The notes below the pieces were generated by a model. That model had not been told where the DNA came from and ran no database searches. It saw only the letters and a program-made list of their open reading frames with translations. The position numbers and the translations under genes are program-made. A stretch of 17,667 bases of DNA from Acetobacteraceae bacterium UBA6159 (GTDB lineage: Bacteria; Pseudomonadota; Alphaproteobacteria; Acetobacterales; Acetobacteraceae): the NCBI GenBank assembly GCA_002422345.1, contig DIUL01000082.1, positions 1 through 17,667 of the forward strand, read 5' to 3'. This document shows positions 1 through 7,563 of the stretch, piece after piece. How positions within the stretch are numbered: position 1 is the stretch's first letter; the number at the start of each line of letters is the position of its first letter.

Positions 1-207
1 CGCCGTCAACCGGACAGTAGTGATTATAACGAATACCGACTGTGAAATTACTGTCTTATGCTATTGTCATAATTGGATTTATCGAAATTTTCGGAAAATC
101 CTCCCGGAATGCCGGGCTTGGCCCTGGATGACCCTGGAACCCTGCGCTAACGTGGTCGCAAGACGGGGATTATTTCGCTGCACAAGCGGACAGTCGGGGG
201 ATTTCGA
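1..207. other. AT-rich leader upstream of the FHA-protease gene
   Basis: No convincing gene is seen here. The first roughly 100 bp are clearly richer in A/T than the rest of the window and hold a 27-bp interrupted palindrome (75-101), followed by a small CCCGG/CCGGG stem (103-116). The stretch most likely carries the promoter and control region of the protease/phosphatase/kinase cluster, or the tail of an upstream gene's terminator. A clean -35/-10 pair could not be fixed by eye. A run of five G at 196-200 is a plausible ribosome binding site for the ATG at 208. Confidence 0.5.
75..101. promoter_or_regulatory. 27-bp interrupted palindrome, candidate operator
   Basis: The outer arms GGATTT (75-80) and AAATCC (96-101) are exact inverted repeats. 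The centre CGAAATTTTCG (83-93) is also a palindrome around T88, and only the two-base joints differ. The symmetry and AT-richness fit binding by a dimeric regulator upstream of the gene at 208. As an alternative, the site plus the adjoining CCCGG/CCGGG stem could be a terminator structure for a gene to the left of the window. The function is inferred from symmetry and position only. Confidence 0.3.
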
Positions 208-1968
208 ATGTCGTCGCGGATCGTCATTCAGCACGTGACTGGCTCCAAGGCCAACCGGATCGAACACCTTACCTTGGAAGGCCTGCGAGAGATCACGCTG
301 GGCCGTGACAGTACATCGAACATTCGCTTCGACGAGCAGGGTGACGATGCTGTCAGCCGCCGGCATGCGTCGATTCGCATACAAACCGAGCCAGCCCTTG
401 CCTTCTGGATCGCCGATCTGGGCAGCCGCAACGGCACGCGGGTCAACGACGAACCCGTGACAGCGGAAGCCGAGCTTCTGCCAGGGGACACGGTGGAACT
501 CGGCAAGGGCGGCCCGCGGTTCGTCTTCGACCTGCAACCGCGGCCCGCGCATTTCGCGGGCCGTACCAAGGTCATTTCCATCGGTAGCGCCGCGCCGACG
601 CGCACGCTTGATACCGCGAGCATCGAGGCCGCTGCACGCGCCGCCGCATCAACCTCCGAGGTTGCCGCCAAGACAGGTGTCGGTCGCAACACCGTCATGC
701 ACATGATGGCCGACCAGCGGCAGAAGACCAACAAAAGCTGGATGTATATACTCGCCGGTGTCCTGGCGGTCGTGGTACTGGGCGGTGGTGGCCTTTACTA
801 TCACACCAAGCGGGAAGCCGAACAGGTCAGGCTGGCGGCGGAGGAGCGGGTGCAGGAGGCGCGGGTGGCGGCAGCCGCCGAATCCGCTGCGGCGGCAGCC
901 GCAGCCGCCAGTGTACGCACCGACATGGGCATGAGCCCGCAGGAAGTCGTCCGCCGGTTCGGCAATGCAACGGTTCTGATTGAGGCAAGCTGGCGGCTGT
1001 ATGACTCCCGGTCGGGCAAGGAAGTCTTCCATCGCACACTTCTCCACAGGGGACATCGGGTTCCTTGTTATATTGAAGGCCGGGACGGAACCTTGACCCG
1101 CTGGTTGATCACGGAGGACCTAACTCAGACGGCCATACCAGTCGCGCAAGCGAGCCGTGGGAGTGGCTTTGTCATCAGCGAAAACGGCTTCATCATGACC
1201 AACAAGCACGTCGCGGCCGGCTGGATGGTCAACTACGCTCCGCCAACCACGAATTCCATAGTACTGGTATTCAAGCTTGATAACCCGACGCAGTATCGGG
1301 AGATGAACCTTTTCACGCAGAGTGAGTATAGTCTTAAGACCGCTGACATGAGTTGGTGGGTACCAAGCGAGCATGGTGCGAGACTATATAGACCCGACCG
1401 ACCGTCATTGATCGAAGGCCGGCCTAGGCCCCTTGAGGGGCGGGGAGAACTGGAAGTTCTATTTCCTGGCAACCCTGTTTCCACCCGCGCGTCGGTTGAG
1501 CGTATCTCCGCGCAGGTCGACGTTGCCATCATCAAAATCAACACGCAACAGCCGCTCACAACAGTCCAATTGGCCACCGACAACGTCGTCAAGGTTGGTG
1601 AACGCGTGACCGTGCTTGGCTATCCCGCCTTCTCCACCCAAACCATGGCCCTCGTCCGCTCGCACGAGATGGGGCAGGCCGCCACAAAGCAGCAACAAAT
1701 TCCCGAGCCCACAGTCACCGATGGCGTCGTGTCGCAGATCAGCCCACCCCGGCAGGATCGTGGCGATGTCACGACGATCGGCAGTATGGGGGATGTCTAC
1801 CAACTCACTGTCCCATCCGGCGCCGGGAACAGCGGCGGGCCGACCTTCAATTCCGCGGGCAAGGTCATCGGCGTCTTCACCTATGGATCACGCTTCCGCG
1901 AGACCACGACCTTTGCCGTTCCAATCAAGTATGGCCGGGACCTGATGCAAGTGCAGCGGACGGAGTAA
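208..1968 (+). CDS. FHA domain - membrane segment - trypsin-like serine protease
   Basis: Predicted 586-aa protein with two functional halves. Residues about 5-110 form an FHA domain, which binds phosphothreonine peptides: G32-R33, S50-x-x-H53, N75-G76-T77 and N80 are all present. A hydrophobic segment at about 178-199 (WMYILAGVLAVVVLGGG) should cross the membrane, followed by an Ala/Glu-rich helix (about 203-235). Residues about 245-586 resemble an S1C/HtrA-type trypsin fold with H334 (TNKHV), D438 (VDVAIIKI) and S542 (GAGNSGGP), so the triad looks intact. The H-to-D spacing of about 100 residues is long and implies an insertion; no PDZ domain is visible. Expected topology is FHA in the cytoplasm and protease in the periplasm. 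The gene starts the cluster with PP2C and kinase genes and is the obvious phosphoprotein reader. Its middle part is less GC-biased than its neighbours. The substrate is unknown. Confidence 0.88.
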   Translation: MSSRIVIQHVTGSKANRIEHLTLEGLREITLGRDSTSNIRFDEQGDDAVSRRHASIRIQTEPALAFWIADLGSRNGTRVNDEPVTAEAELLPGDTVELGKGGPRFVFDLQPRPAHFAGRTKVISIGSAAPTRTLDTASIEAAARAAASTSEVAAKTGVGRNTVMHMMADQRQKTNKSWMYILAGVLAVVVLGGGGLYYHTKREAEQVRLAAEERVQEARVAAAAESAAAAAAAASVRTDMGMSPQEVVRRFGNATVLIEASWRLYDSRSGKEVFHRTLLHRGHRVPCYIEGRDGTLTRWLITEDLTQTAIPVAQASRGSGFVISENGFIMTNKHVAAGWMVNYAPPTTNSIVLVFKLDNPTQYREMNLFTQSEYSLKTADMSWWVPSEHGARLYRPDRPSLIEGRPRPLEGRGELEVLFPGNPVSTRASVERISAQVDVAIIKINTQQPLTTVQLATDNVVKVGERVTVLGYPAFSTQTMALVRSHEMGQAATKQQQIPEPTVTDGVVSQISPPRQDRGDVTTIGSMGDVYQLTVPSGAGNSGGPTFNSAGKVIGVFTYGSRFRETTTFAVPIKYGRDLMQVQRTE

Positions 1969-2001
1969 GGCATCTGGCTAACGGCGAGGCACGCGATATC
2001 C

Positions 2002-2865
2002 ATGCCCGATCCAAGCAAACTCCCGACCACGCCGATCAGCACCCTGCGGCTGACCGGCGCGATGATGACCGATGTTGGGATGGTGCGCCCCCAAAACGAA
2101 GACTCGGTCATGTACCGCATCCCCGGTCCAACCGACAGCGACGCCGGGCGGGGGGTGCTGGCGATCGTCGCCGATGGCATGGGCGGCCATGCTGCTGGGG
2201 AAGTCGCCAGCCAGATCGCCACACGCTCGATCCACACCGTCTACTACGAAAGCGACCTGCCGATCCCCGAGACCCTGGCCCGCGCCTTCGCCACCGCGAA
2301 CCTGGTGATCCGCCAGCAGGCCGGCACGGAACCGGATCTCGCCGGGATGGGCACCACCTGCACCGTCCTCGCCGCCCGCGACGGCCACCTCTGGCTCGGC
2401 CATGTCGGGGATAGCCGAGCCTACATGCTGCGGGCGGGAGAGATGAAGCAATTGAGCGAGGATGACACCCTCGTCGCTCGGCTGGTGCGGGACGGCGCCA
2501 TGACGGCCGAGGAAGCCCGGAACAGCCCGGAACGCAGCGTCCTGGTGCGGGCCCTGGGCGTCCACGACACGGTGGAGCCGATGGTCTGGAAAGAAGGCCT
2601 GCCTTTGCGCACGGGCGACCGCTTCGTGCTGTGCTCCGACGGGCTGCACGACCTGGTCGACAATCAGATGATCCAGGCCACGATCACGGAAAACCCACCG
2701 CCCGAGGCGTGCCGCATCCTGGTCCAGGCAGCGCGGGAGGCCGGCGGGCATGACAACATCTCGGTAGGGGTGTTCACTGTGTCCAACATGGTGGACCGGC
2801 CGGCGGCCAGCGAACGTGGGACCCGCGAAGTGAAGCTCGATGACCTGGGGAGGGATCGCGCATGA
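2002..2865 (+). CDS. PP2C-family protein serine/threonine phosphatase
   Basis: Predicted 287-aa soluble phosphatase of the Stp1/PrpC/PppA type, which removes phosphate from Ser/Thr residues with two Mn/Mg ions. The family motifs occur in order: RPQNEDS (29-35), VADGMGGHAAGE with metal ligand D58, GDSRAYML, CSDGLHD with D213, and GGHDNISV with D251. There is no signal peptide or membrane segment, so it acts in the cytoplasm. It begins 33 bp after the FHA-protease gene, and its stop overlaps the start of the kinase gene (ATGA, 2862-2865), a sign of translational coupling. It most likely reverses phosphorylation by the neighbouring kinase. The ribosome site before ATG 2002 (GGCGAGG, 1983-1989) is rather distant. 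A later Met pair (21-22) is an alternative start that would keep the domain whole. Confidence 0.93.
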   Translation: MPDPSKLPTTPISTLRLTGAMMTDVGMVRPQNEDSVMYRIPGPTDSDAGRGVLAIVADGMGGHAAGEVASQIATRSIHTVYYESDLPIPETLARAFATANLVIRQQAGTEPDLAGMGTTCTVLAARDGHLWLGHVGDSRAYMLRAGEMKQLSEDDTLVARLVRDGAMTAEEARNSPERSVLVRALGVHDTVEPMVWKEGLPLRTGDRFVLCSDGLHDLVDNQMIQATITENPPPEACRILVQAAREAGGHDNISVGVFTVSNMVDRPAASERGTREVKLDDLGRDRA

Positions 2866-4625
2866 CACCCTCGACCATCGGCAAATACGACATCATCGGC
2901 CAGCTTGGCGCCGGCGGCATCGGCAAGGTCTATGCCGCGCGGGACCGCCAGTTGGGCCGGACCGTGGCGATCAAGTCGCTGCATGCCCAGTTCGTCAGCG
3001 ACAAGTCATTCGTGGAACGCTTCCGGGAGGAAGCAAAGATCCTCGCCAACCTGTCGCACGCGAACATTACGACGCTCTATGACCTGCTCGACGAAGACAA
3101 CCAGCTGCACATGGTCATGGAACTGGTGCGCGGCCACACGCTGGAAGACGTGCTGTCCCGGCAGCGGCAACTGTCGCTCAAGCAGTGCCAGGCCATCATC
3201 GCGCAGGCCGCGGCGGGTCTGGCCTACGCGCATCGGATGGGCGTCGTGCACCGGGACATCAAGCCCGCCAACATGATGATCACGGAAGCCGGCGTCGTGA
3301 AGGTCATGGACTTCGGCATCGCCCGCGTGTCCGGATCGCAGCGGCTGACGCGGGAAGGCAGCATCGTCGGCACCCTGGCCTATATGCCGCCCGAGGCCAT
3401 CCGCGGCCTGGAAAGCGACCAGCGAGGCGACCTGTACAGCCTGGCCTGCGTCGTCTACGAGATGCTGGGTGGCAATCCGCCCTTCGACCTGGGCACGGAA
3501 TACGAAATGATCCGTGCCCATATCGAGGAACCGCCGGTCAGCCTGCGGAAATCCCTGCCCGGGTTACCGGCCGCGGTCGATGACGCACTGATGCGGGCCC
3601 TGTCGAAGGCGCCCGCTGACCGGTTCGCGACCATGGATGAATTCGGTCGCGCGCTGGGGCTTCAGGCGGTTGCGGCGCAATCGACCGACATCCTGCTGAC
3701 CGAAATCTTGCCGGTTGTGGGCGGCGTCGCGCCCCTTCCGACCGCGACACCGACAGCGCGGGATGACGCCACCCGCATCGAACCAGCCCGCACCGCTCGG
3801 CCTTCCGCCCCGGCACCCTCGCCCGGCGCCCCGCACGCGCCGCGAGCAGCCGAAATCCGCACCGACCCAAAGCCACCGAGCCGCCTGCCGATGATCGTGC
3901 TGGCGAGCGTCGTCGTCGCGATTATGGCGTTCGTCGGATATGAGTTCGTGTTGCCGGCCATGAACCCCGAACCGGCAAAGCCGCAGGTCGTGCAGGCGCC
4001 CTCCAGCCCACCGGCCGCCACGCCGCGTCCCGCTGCTCCACCGGTCCAGACCGCAACGGTGACACCCACCATCACGCCGGTCACTCCCCCTGCTGTCCCG
4101 GCACCGGTCCTGACACCGCCCGCGCCGCAGCGGCCACCCGAGCCGCCCGCTGTGGTCGCCACGGCACAGCCTTTGCCGAGCAGCAGCCTGATCATGCAGC
4201 GGCCGGACTATACGCCCGCACCGGCGGTGAAGCCGCCCGACGCGATCCCCGTGTCGGCACCGGCCACCATCCTAACGCCGAAGCCCGCGGAATCCCCCAC
4301 CGCGTCCTACCGTGGGAAGGTCATCGACAACCGCACATCGACCATCACCATGCTGCCGGCTGGCGCGGCCAATTCCGTGCAGGTGAAGCTGTACGGGATC
4401 ACCGAACCGGCCAACCTGAACCCGGTCGAGTGGAGCGCAAACCGGGCAAAGCTCAAGGAGTTCCTCGCGTCCAACGGCGGTGAACTGGCGTGCCAGGAGA
4501 AAGCCGCCGGCGCCTACCAGTGCTTTGCCAACAACCAGGATGTCGCCCTGTGGATGCTGCGCGCCGGCCTGGCGAATCCGGGCGCGGGCGCACCCGCCGA
4601 ATACCAGCAGGCCCGGTTCCGCTAG
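2862..4625 (+). CDS. Transmembrane Ser/Thr protein kinase with SNase-like C-terminal domain
   Basis: Predicted 587-aa PknB/Hanks-type kinase. Residues 7 to about 268 are a full kinase domain: glycine loop GAGGIGKVY (16-24), catalytic K38, H130-R131-D132 with K134 and N137, and D150-F151-G152. This is followed by a Thr/Ala/Pro linker, a membrane segment at about 344-366 (MIVLASVVVAIMAFVGYEF) and a very Pro-rich region (about 368-480). Residues about 483-587 look like a staphylococcal-nuclease (thermonuclease) fold: VIDNRT, then VKLYGITEP, then a DVALWMLRAGLANPG segment. The usual catalytic Asp/Arg/Asp/Glu positions appear replaced (D-G-D-T is D-N-R-T here, the Arg is Lys), so it is probably a non-catalytic binding or sensor domain. 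The tail should lie outside the cytoplasm. The start overlaps the phosphatase stop by 4 bp. The kinase call is firm; the tail assignment is moderate. Confidence 0.92.
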   Translation: MTPSTIGKYDIIGQLGAGGIGKVYAARDRQLGRTVAIKSLHAQFVSDKSFVERFREEAKILANLSHANITTLYDLLDEDNQLHMVMELVRGHTLEDVLSRQRQLSLKQCQAIIAQAAAGLAYAHRMGVVHRDIKPANMMITEAGVVKVMDFGIARVSGSQRLTREGSIVGTLAYMPPEAIRGLESDQRGDLYSLACVVYEMLGGNPPFDLGTEYEMIRAHIEEPPVSLRKSLPGLPAAVDDALMRALSKAPADRFATMDEFGRALGLQAVAAQSTDILLTEILPVVGGVAPLPTATPTARDDATRIEPARTARPSAPAPSPGAPHAPRAAEIRTDPKPPSRLPMIVLASVVVAIMAFVGYEFVLPAMNPEPAKPQVVQAPSSPPAATPRPAAPPVQTATVTPTITPVTPPAVPAPVLTPPAPQRPPEPPAVVATAQPLPSSSLIMQRPDYTPAPAVKPPDAIPVSAPATILTPKPAESPTASYRGKVIDNRTSTITMLPAGAANSVQVKLYGITEPANLNPVEWSANRAKLKEFLASNGGELACQEKAAGAYQCFANNQDVALWMLRAGLANPGAGAPAEYQQARFR

Positions 4626-4665
4626 GATCGGCGTAACCGGATCAATCAGAAACAGGAGAAACGAA

Positions 4666-5274
4666 ATGGGAAATGGAGCCCTGAAGGGCATCGCGGTCGT
4701 GGTCTCTCTATCGGTCCTCAGCCTCGGCTGCGCCCCGACGCCCGAGAACTGCGCGATGAACCAGACGGCGACGGGCGTCGCGGTCGGCGCACTGGCCGGC
4801 GGCGCACTGGGTGGATTGGGGGCCGCGCTGGGCGGTGCCAACACGGGCACGGGCTTTGCCATCGCCGCCGGCGGCGCGGCGGTCGGCGCCCTGATCGGCG
4901 GGGCGATCGGCGCGCAGCAGGACAAGGTCTGCCGGCAGATCGCCTTGAACCAGGCGCTGGAACGGGCGGCTGCTGTCGATGCCGAGTACCGCCGGCAGCA
5001 GGCGCAATTGGCAGAACAGCGCCGCCAACAGTCCCGCCAGCAGACAGCCCGTCGGGCGCCGCCGGCCCCGCCGCCGCCGAAGTATGAGACGGTGGAGTGG
5101 GTCAACCGCTCCTCGAACTCCCGCGGCGCCATCACCCCGACGGGCAACGTCACCGAGCCCGCGGGCGGTGGAATGTGCATGACCTTCGCGGAAACCGAGG
5201 TCGTGAACGGCGTCGCCCAGCCGGTTGAGAAGCGCGCCTGCCGCGGTGCCGACGGCCAGTGGAATCCCGTGTAA
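4666..5274 (+). CDS. Glycine-zipper surface-antigen-like (probable lipo)protein
   Basis: Predicted 202-aa exported protein. The start at ATG 4666 is fixed by a good ribosome site (AGGAGA, 4654-4659) and by the hydrophobic signal that follows (residues 7-21, ending LSLGC). C22 could be lipidated, although the lipobox is imperfect, so a simple signal anchor remains possible. Residues about 32-78 are a Gly/Ala zipper (GVAVGALAGGALGG and AVGALIGGAIGA) of the kind found in 17-kDa surface antigens and other glycine-zipper envelope proteins. A Gln/Arg-rich helical stretch follows (about 100-130), then a C-terminal part ending RACRGADGQWNPV, which resembles the RT0821/Lpp0805-type surface protein end. 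It lies 40 bp after the kinase gene and belongs to the same run of genes. A role as envelope target or partner of the kinase or proteases is inference. Confidence 0.82.
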   Translation: MGNGALKGIAVVVSLSVLSLGCAPTPENCAMNQTATGVAVGALAGGALGGLGAALGGANTGTGFAIAAGGAAVGALIGGAIGAQQDKVCRQIALNQALERAAAVDAEYRRQQAQLAEQRRQQSRQQTARRAPPAPPPPKYETVEWVNRSSNSRGAITPTGNVTEPAGGGMCMTFAETEVVNGVAQPVEKRACRGADGQWNPV

Positions 5275-5384
5275 TCCGGGGCATCCCTTCCACTCGGCGG
5301 TTCGCGCGCGGGCGTCCCGCCGAACCGGACGCAGGCGAGCCGTCCGGACCATCCATCGTTCGGCCGGCTGGCCGGCGTGCCTTG

Positions 5385-6056
5385 ATGTCTGCCAGCCTGG
5401 CGCGTTGTTGCGCGATAGCGCTGCTGTGCCTGAGCGTGTCCTCGGGGACCGCGGCGGCCCTGGTGCGCAGCGGCACGGGTTTCTTCATCACGGCCGACGG
5501 GACGATCCTGACCAGTGCGCATGTGGTCAAGGACTGCCGGGAGATCGCGGTCTTCCCCCCGCTCGCGGGGCGGGTGGTCGCGAGCCTGCGGGCGTCGTCC
5601 ACCTCTCTCGACATCGCACTGCTGACGCTGCCCGACCTGGGTATCCGCTTCGTCGTGCCCAATGGGATCCGAGAGCCAGCGATCGGCACCCGGGCGCAGA
5701 CGGTGGCCTATGGGATCCTGCGGGAGAACCCGGAACAGCCGATCGGGCTGGCCGGCACCGTCATTGGCCGCGATGAAAACCGGCCGCCCTTGCTGGTGCT
5801 CGATGCCCAGGTGGACCAGGGCACCAGCGGGGCGCCGATGCTGGATGCCTCCGACACGCTCGTGGGCGTGGTCATCGGGCGCTATACGGACACGCCCGAG
5901 AAAGGGGTGATGGTCTCGGGCGCGGCGATACGGTCCTTCCTTGCCGCCCAAGGGATCCGGCTGCAGGCGCCGCGGGAGGTCGATCAGCCGTCCCTTCCCC
6001 CCTCCGCCGTACTGCGGGATACCACATTGCTGGTCCAGTGCGTCCCCCGCCGGTAA
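5385..6056 (+). CDS. Small exported trypsin-like serine protease
   Basis: Predicted 223-aa protein: an N-terminal signal peptide (residues about 1-25, a Cys/Leu/Ala-rich core ending in TAAA) followed almost directly by a minimal trypsin-like domain. Catalytic residues are H46 (LTSAHVV), D76 (TSLDIALL) and S148 (GTSGAPML), so activity is plausible. There is no PDZ domain or further extension. ATG 5385 was chosen because the signal peptide begins there. An in-frame ATG at 5259 would add 42 Arg/Pro-rich residues, overlap the preceding gene and bury the signal, so it is less likely. The ribosome site is weak for either choice. As the last gene of the cluster it is the second protease next to the FHA-protease, with which it may form a periplasmic cascade (inference). 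Confidence 0.8.
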   Translation: MSASLARCCAIALLCLSVSSGTAAALVRSGTGFFITADGTILTSAHVVKDCREIAVFPPLAGRVVASLRASSTSLDIALLTLPDLGIRFVVPNGIREPAIGTRAQTVAYGILRENPEQPIGLAGTVIGRDENRPPLLVLDAQVDQGTSGAPMLDASDTLVGVVIGRYTDTPEKGVMVSGAAIRSFLAAQGIRLQAPREVDQPSLPPSAVLRDTTLLVQCVPRR

Positions 6057-6124
6057 GTGGCCCCCCGTTCACCGACCCTTAACCTTTCCCTTGCACAATC
6101 GGCACGCTTTTGCCCTGGCGTGCC

Positions 6125-7135
6125 ATGCAACCATCGTCCCCCACCCTGTCGATCGTCGTCCCGGCGTATAACGAGGCCGAGGTCCTGCCCGTCTTCCACG
6201 CCCGCGTCTCCCGCGTCATGCGGGCGCTGGGGGAAAGCTGGGAGCTTGTGCTGGTCAACGACGGCAGCCTCGACGCGACGTTCCAGATCATGGGCGACCT
6301 CCGCCGACGGGACCCGCATATCACCATTGTCAACCTGTCCCGCAACTTCGGGAAGGAGATCGCGGTGACCGCCGGCCTCGACCATGCCAGGGGCGAGGCC
6401 GTGATCATCATTGACGCCGACCTGCAGGACCCACCGGAGGTGATCCCCGCCCTGGTCGCCGCCTGGCGCACCGGTTTCGACACGGTCTTCGCCCAGCGCC
6501 GCCGCCGTGACGGGGAAAGCTGGCTGAAACGGGCCACCGCGCATGGCTTCTACCGGCTGATGCGGAAGGTCGGGCATATCGAGATGCCTCCCGACACGGG
6601 CGACTTCCGCCTGATCAGCCGCCGGGTGGTGGAGGCTCTACGCCAGGTGCGGGAGCATCACCGATTCATGAAGGGCCTGTTCGCCTGGGTCGGCTTTCCC
6701 AGCACCCGGGTCCTGTACGACCGGGCACGCCGCCACGCCGGCCGGACCAAGTGGAACTACTGGAAGTTATGGAACTTCGCGCTCGAGGGGATCACCAGCT
6801 TCACCGTCATGCCCCTGAAATGCGCCACCTATCTGGGCCTCTTCATTGGCCTTCTGGCGGCGATCTACCTGTTCCAGTTGATCCTGCGGACGATGCTGTT
6901 CGGCAACCCCGTCGCCGGCTACCCCAGCCTGATGGCCGTGGTCCTGTTCCTGGGCGGCGCGCAGCTCGTGACGCTGGGCGTGATCGGAGAATATCTGGGG
7001 CGCATCTTCAATGAAACCAAGCGACGCCCGCTGTATTTCGTCGAACGTTACCTGCCTGGAGAGAGTGCCGGCGGGGACGGCGAACCATCGCTGTCCCGCC
7101 CCGCCGAACCGGTGTTGGCGACGATGCCGGATTAG
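6125..7135 (+). CDS. GtrB/DPM1-like family 2 glycosyltransferase
   Basis: Predicted 336-aa membrane enzyme that moves a sugar from a nucleotide donor onto a polyprenyl phosphate on the cytoplasmic face, supplying later envelope glycosylation. The GT-A domain (about 7-225) shows VVPAYNEAEVL, VNDGSLD (44-50) and the metal-binding D97-A-D99 in DADLQDPPE. Two C-terminal membrane segments (about 232-258 and 268-293, the latter followed by GEYLGRIFNETKRRP) are typical of the GtrB/ArnC/DPM1 branch. ATG 6125 was chosen; an in-frame TTG at 6110 would add five residues. The donor sugar cannot be told from sequence, and no flippase or acceptor glycosyltransferase gene lies nearby in this window. The stop codon overlaps that of the convergent rhodanese gene. 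Confidence 0.9.
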   Translation: MQPSSPTLSIVVPAYNEAEVLPVFHARVSRVMRALGESWELVLVNDGSLDATFQIMGDLRRRDPHITIVNLSRNFGKEIAVTAGLDHARGEAVIIIDADLQDPPEVIPALVAAWRTGFDTVFAQRRRRDGESWLKRATAHGFYRLMRKVGHIEMPPDTGDFRLISRRVVEALRQVREHHRFMKGLFAWVGFPSTRVLYDRARRHAGRTKWNYWKLWNFALEGITSFTVMPLKCATYLGLFIGLLAAIYLFQLILRTMLFGNPVAGYPSLMAVVLFLGGAQLVTLGVIGEYLGRIFNETKRRPLYFVERYLPGESAGGDGEPSLSRPAEPVLATMPD

Positions 7136-7533
7136 GTCCGGGGCTTTGGTGCCTCGGCCGGGCCACCGGCCTTTTTCCATTCGCCGAAGCCGCCCTCGAC
7201 ATGGGCTACCTTCTCCAGCCCCATGTCCTGCGCCGTCTTGGCCGCCAGCGCCGAACGCCAGCCGCCGGCGCAGAAGAAGACGAACTTCTTGTCCTCGGCG
7301 AAGACCGGCTTGTGATAGGGGCTTTCCGGGTCGATCCAGAACTCCAGCATCCCCCGCGTGCAGGCGAACGCGCTGGGCATCCGGCCTTCGCGATCCAGTT
7401 CCCGCGGGTCGCGCAGATCAACGAACACCACGTCATCCCGCCCATGCAACGCGATCGCGTCGGCGGGGGACAGCGTCTCGACCTCGGCATTCGCCTCGGC
7501 GAGCAGTTGCTTGAAGCCTTTCTTGATGGGCAT
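7132..7533 (-). CDS. Rhodanese-like domain protein
   Basis: Predicted 133-aa single-domain rhodanese, a family that carries sulfane sulfur on an active-site cysteine. The domain covers most of the protein: DVVFVDLRDPRELDREG (34-50) and the active loop C88-A-G-G-W-R-S, so the catalytic Cys is present; HVEGGFGEWKKAGG closes the fold. ATG 7533 was preferred over GTG 7548 because AGGAA sits 6 bases upstream of it. It follows parB by 30 bp and is probably the last gene of the parA-parB transcript. A link to chromosome segregation is not expected from the family and is probably only positional. There is no signal peptide, so it is cytoplasmic. The physiological sulfur acceptor is unknown. Confidence 0.9.
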   Translation of the reverse strand: MPIKKGFKQLLAEANAEVETLSPADAIALHGRDDVVFVDLRDPRELDREGRMPSAFACTRGMLEFWIDPESPYHKPVFAEDKKFVFFCAGGWRSALAAKTAQDMGLEKVAHVEGGFGEWKKAGGPAEAPKPRT

Positions 7534-7563
7534 CGCGTGTTCCTGCACGAGTTGGTTGGACGA

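Noticed and set aside
232..237. Other CACGTG hexamers (also 9979-9984 and 13603-13608) as parS sites
   Set aside because: Their flanks do not match the parS consensus, and they lie within coding sequence of unrelated genes.
5259..5384. 42-codon upstream extension of the small protease
   Set aside because: It is Arg/Pro-rich, overlaps the previous gene and would bury an obvious signal peptide.
4272..5951. 559-codon open frame on the minus strand across the kinase end, lipoprotein and small protease genes
   Set aside because: It is antisense to three genes with clear family motifs, its translation is low-complexity Arg/Pro/Ala, and GC-rich DNA gives long open antisense frames.
208..6056. Reading the kinase/phosphatase/FHA set as part of a type VI secretion locus
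   Set aside because: No Tss, Hcp, VgrG or ClpV genes are present, and the FHA protein carries a protease domain rather than a T6SS Fha layout.
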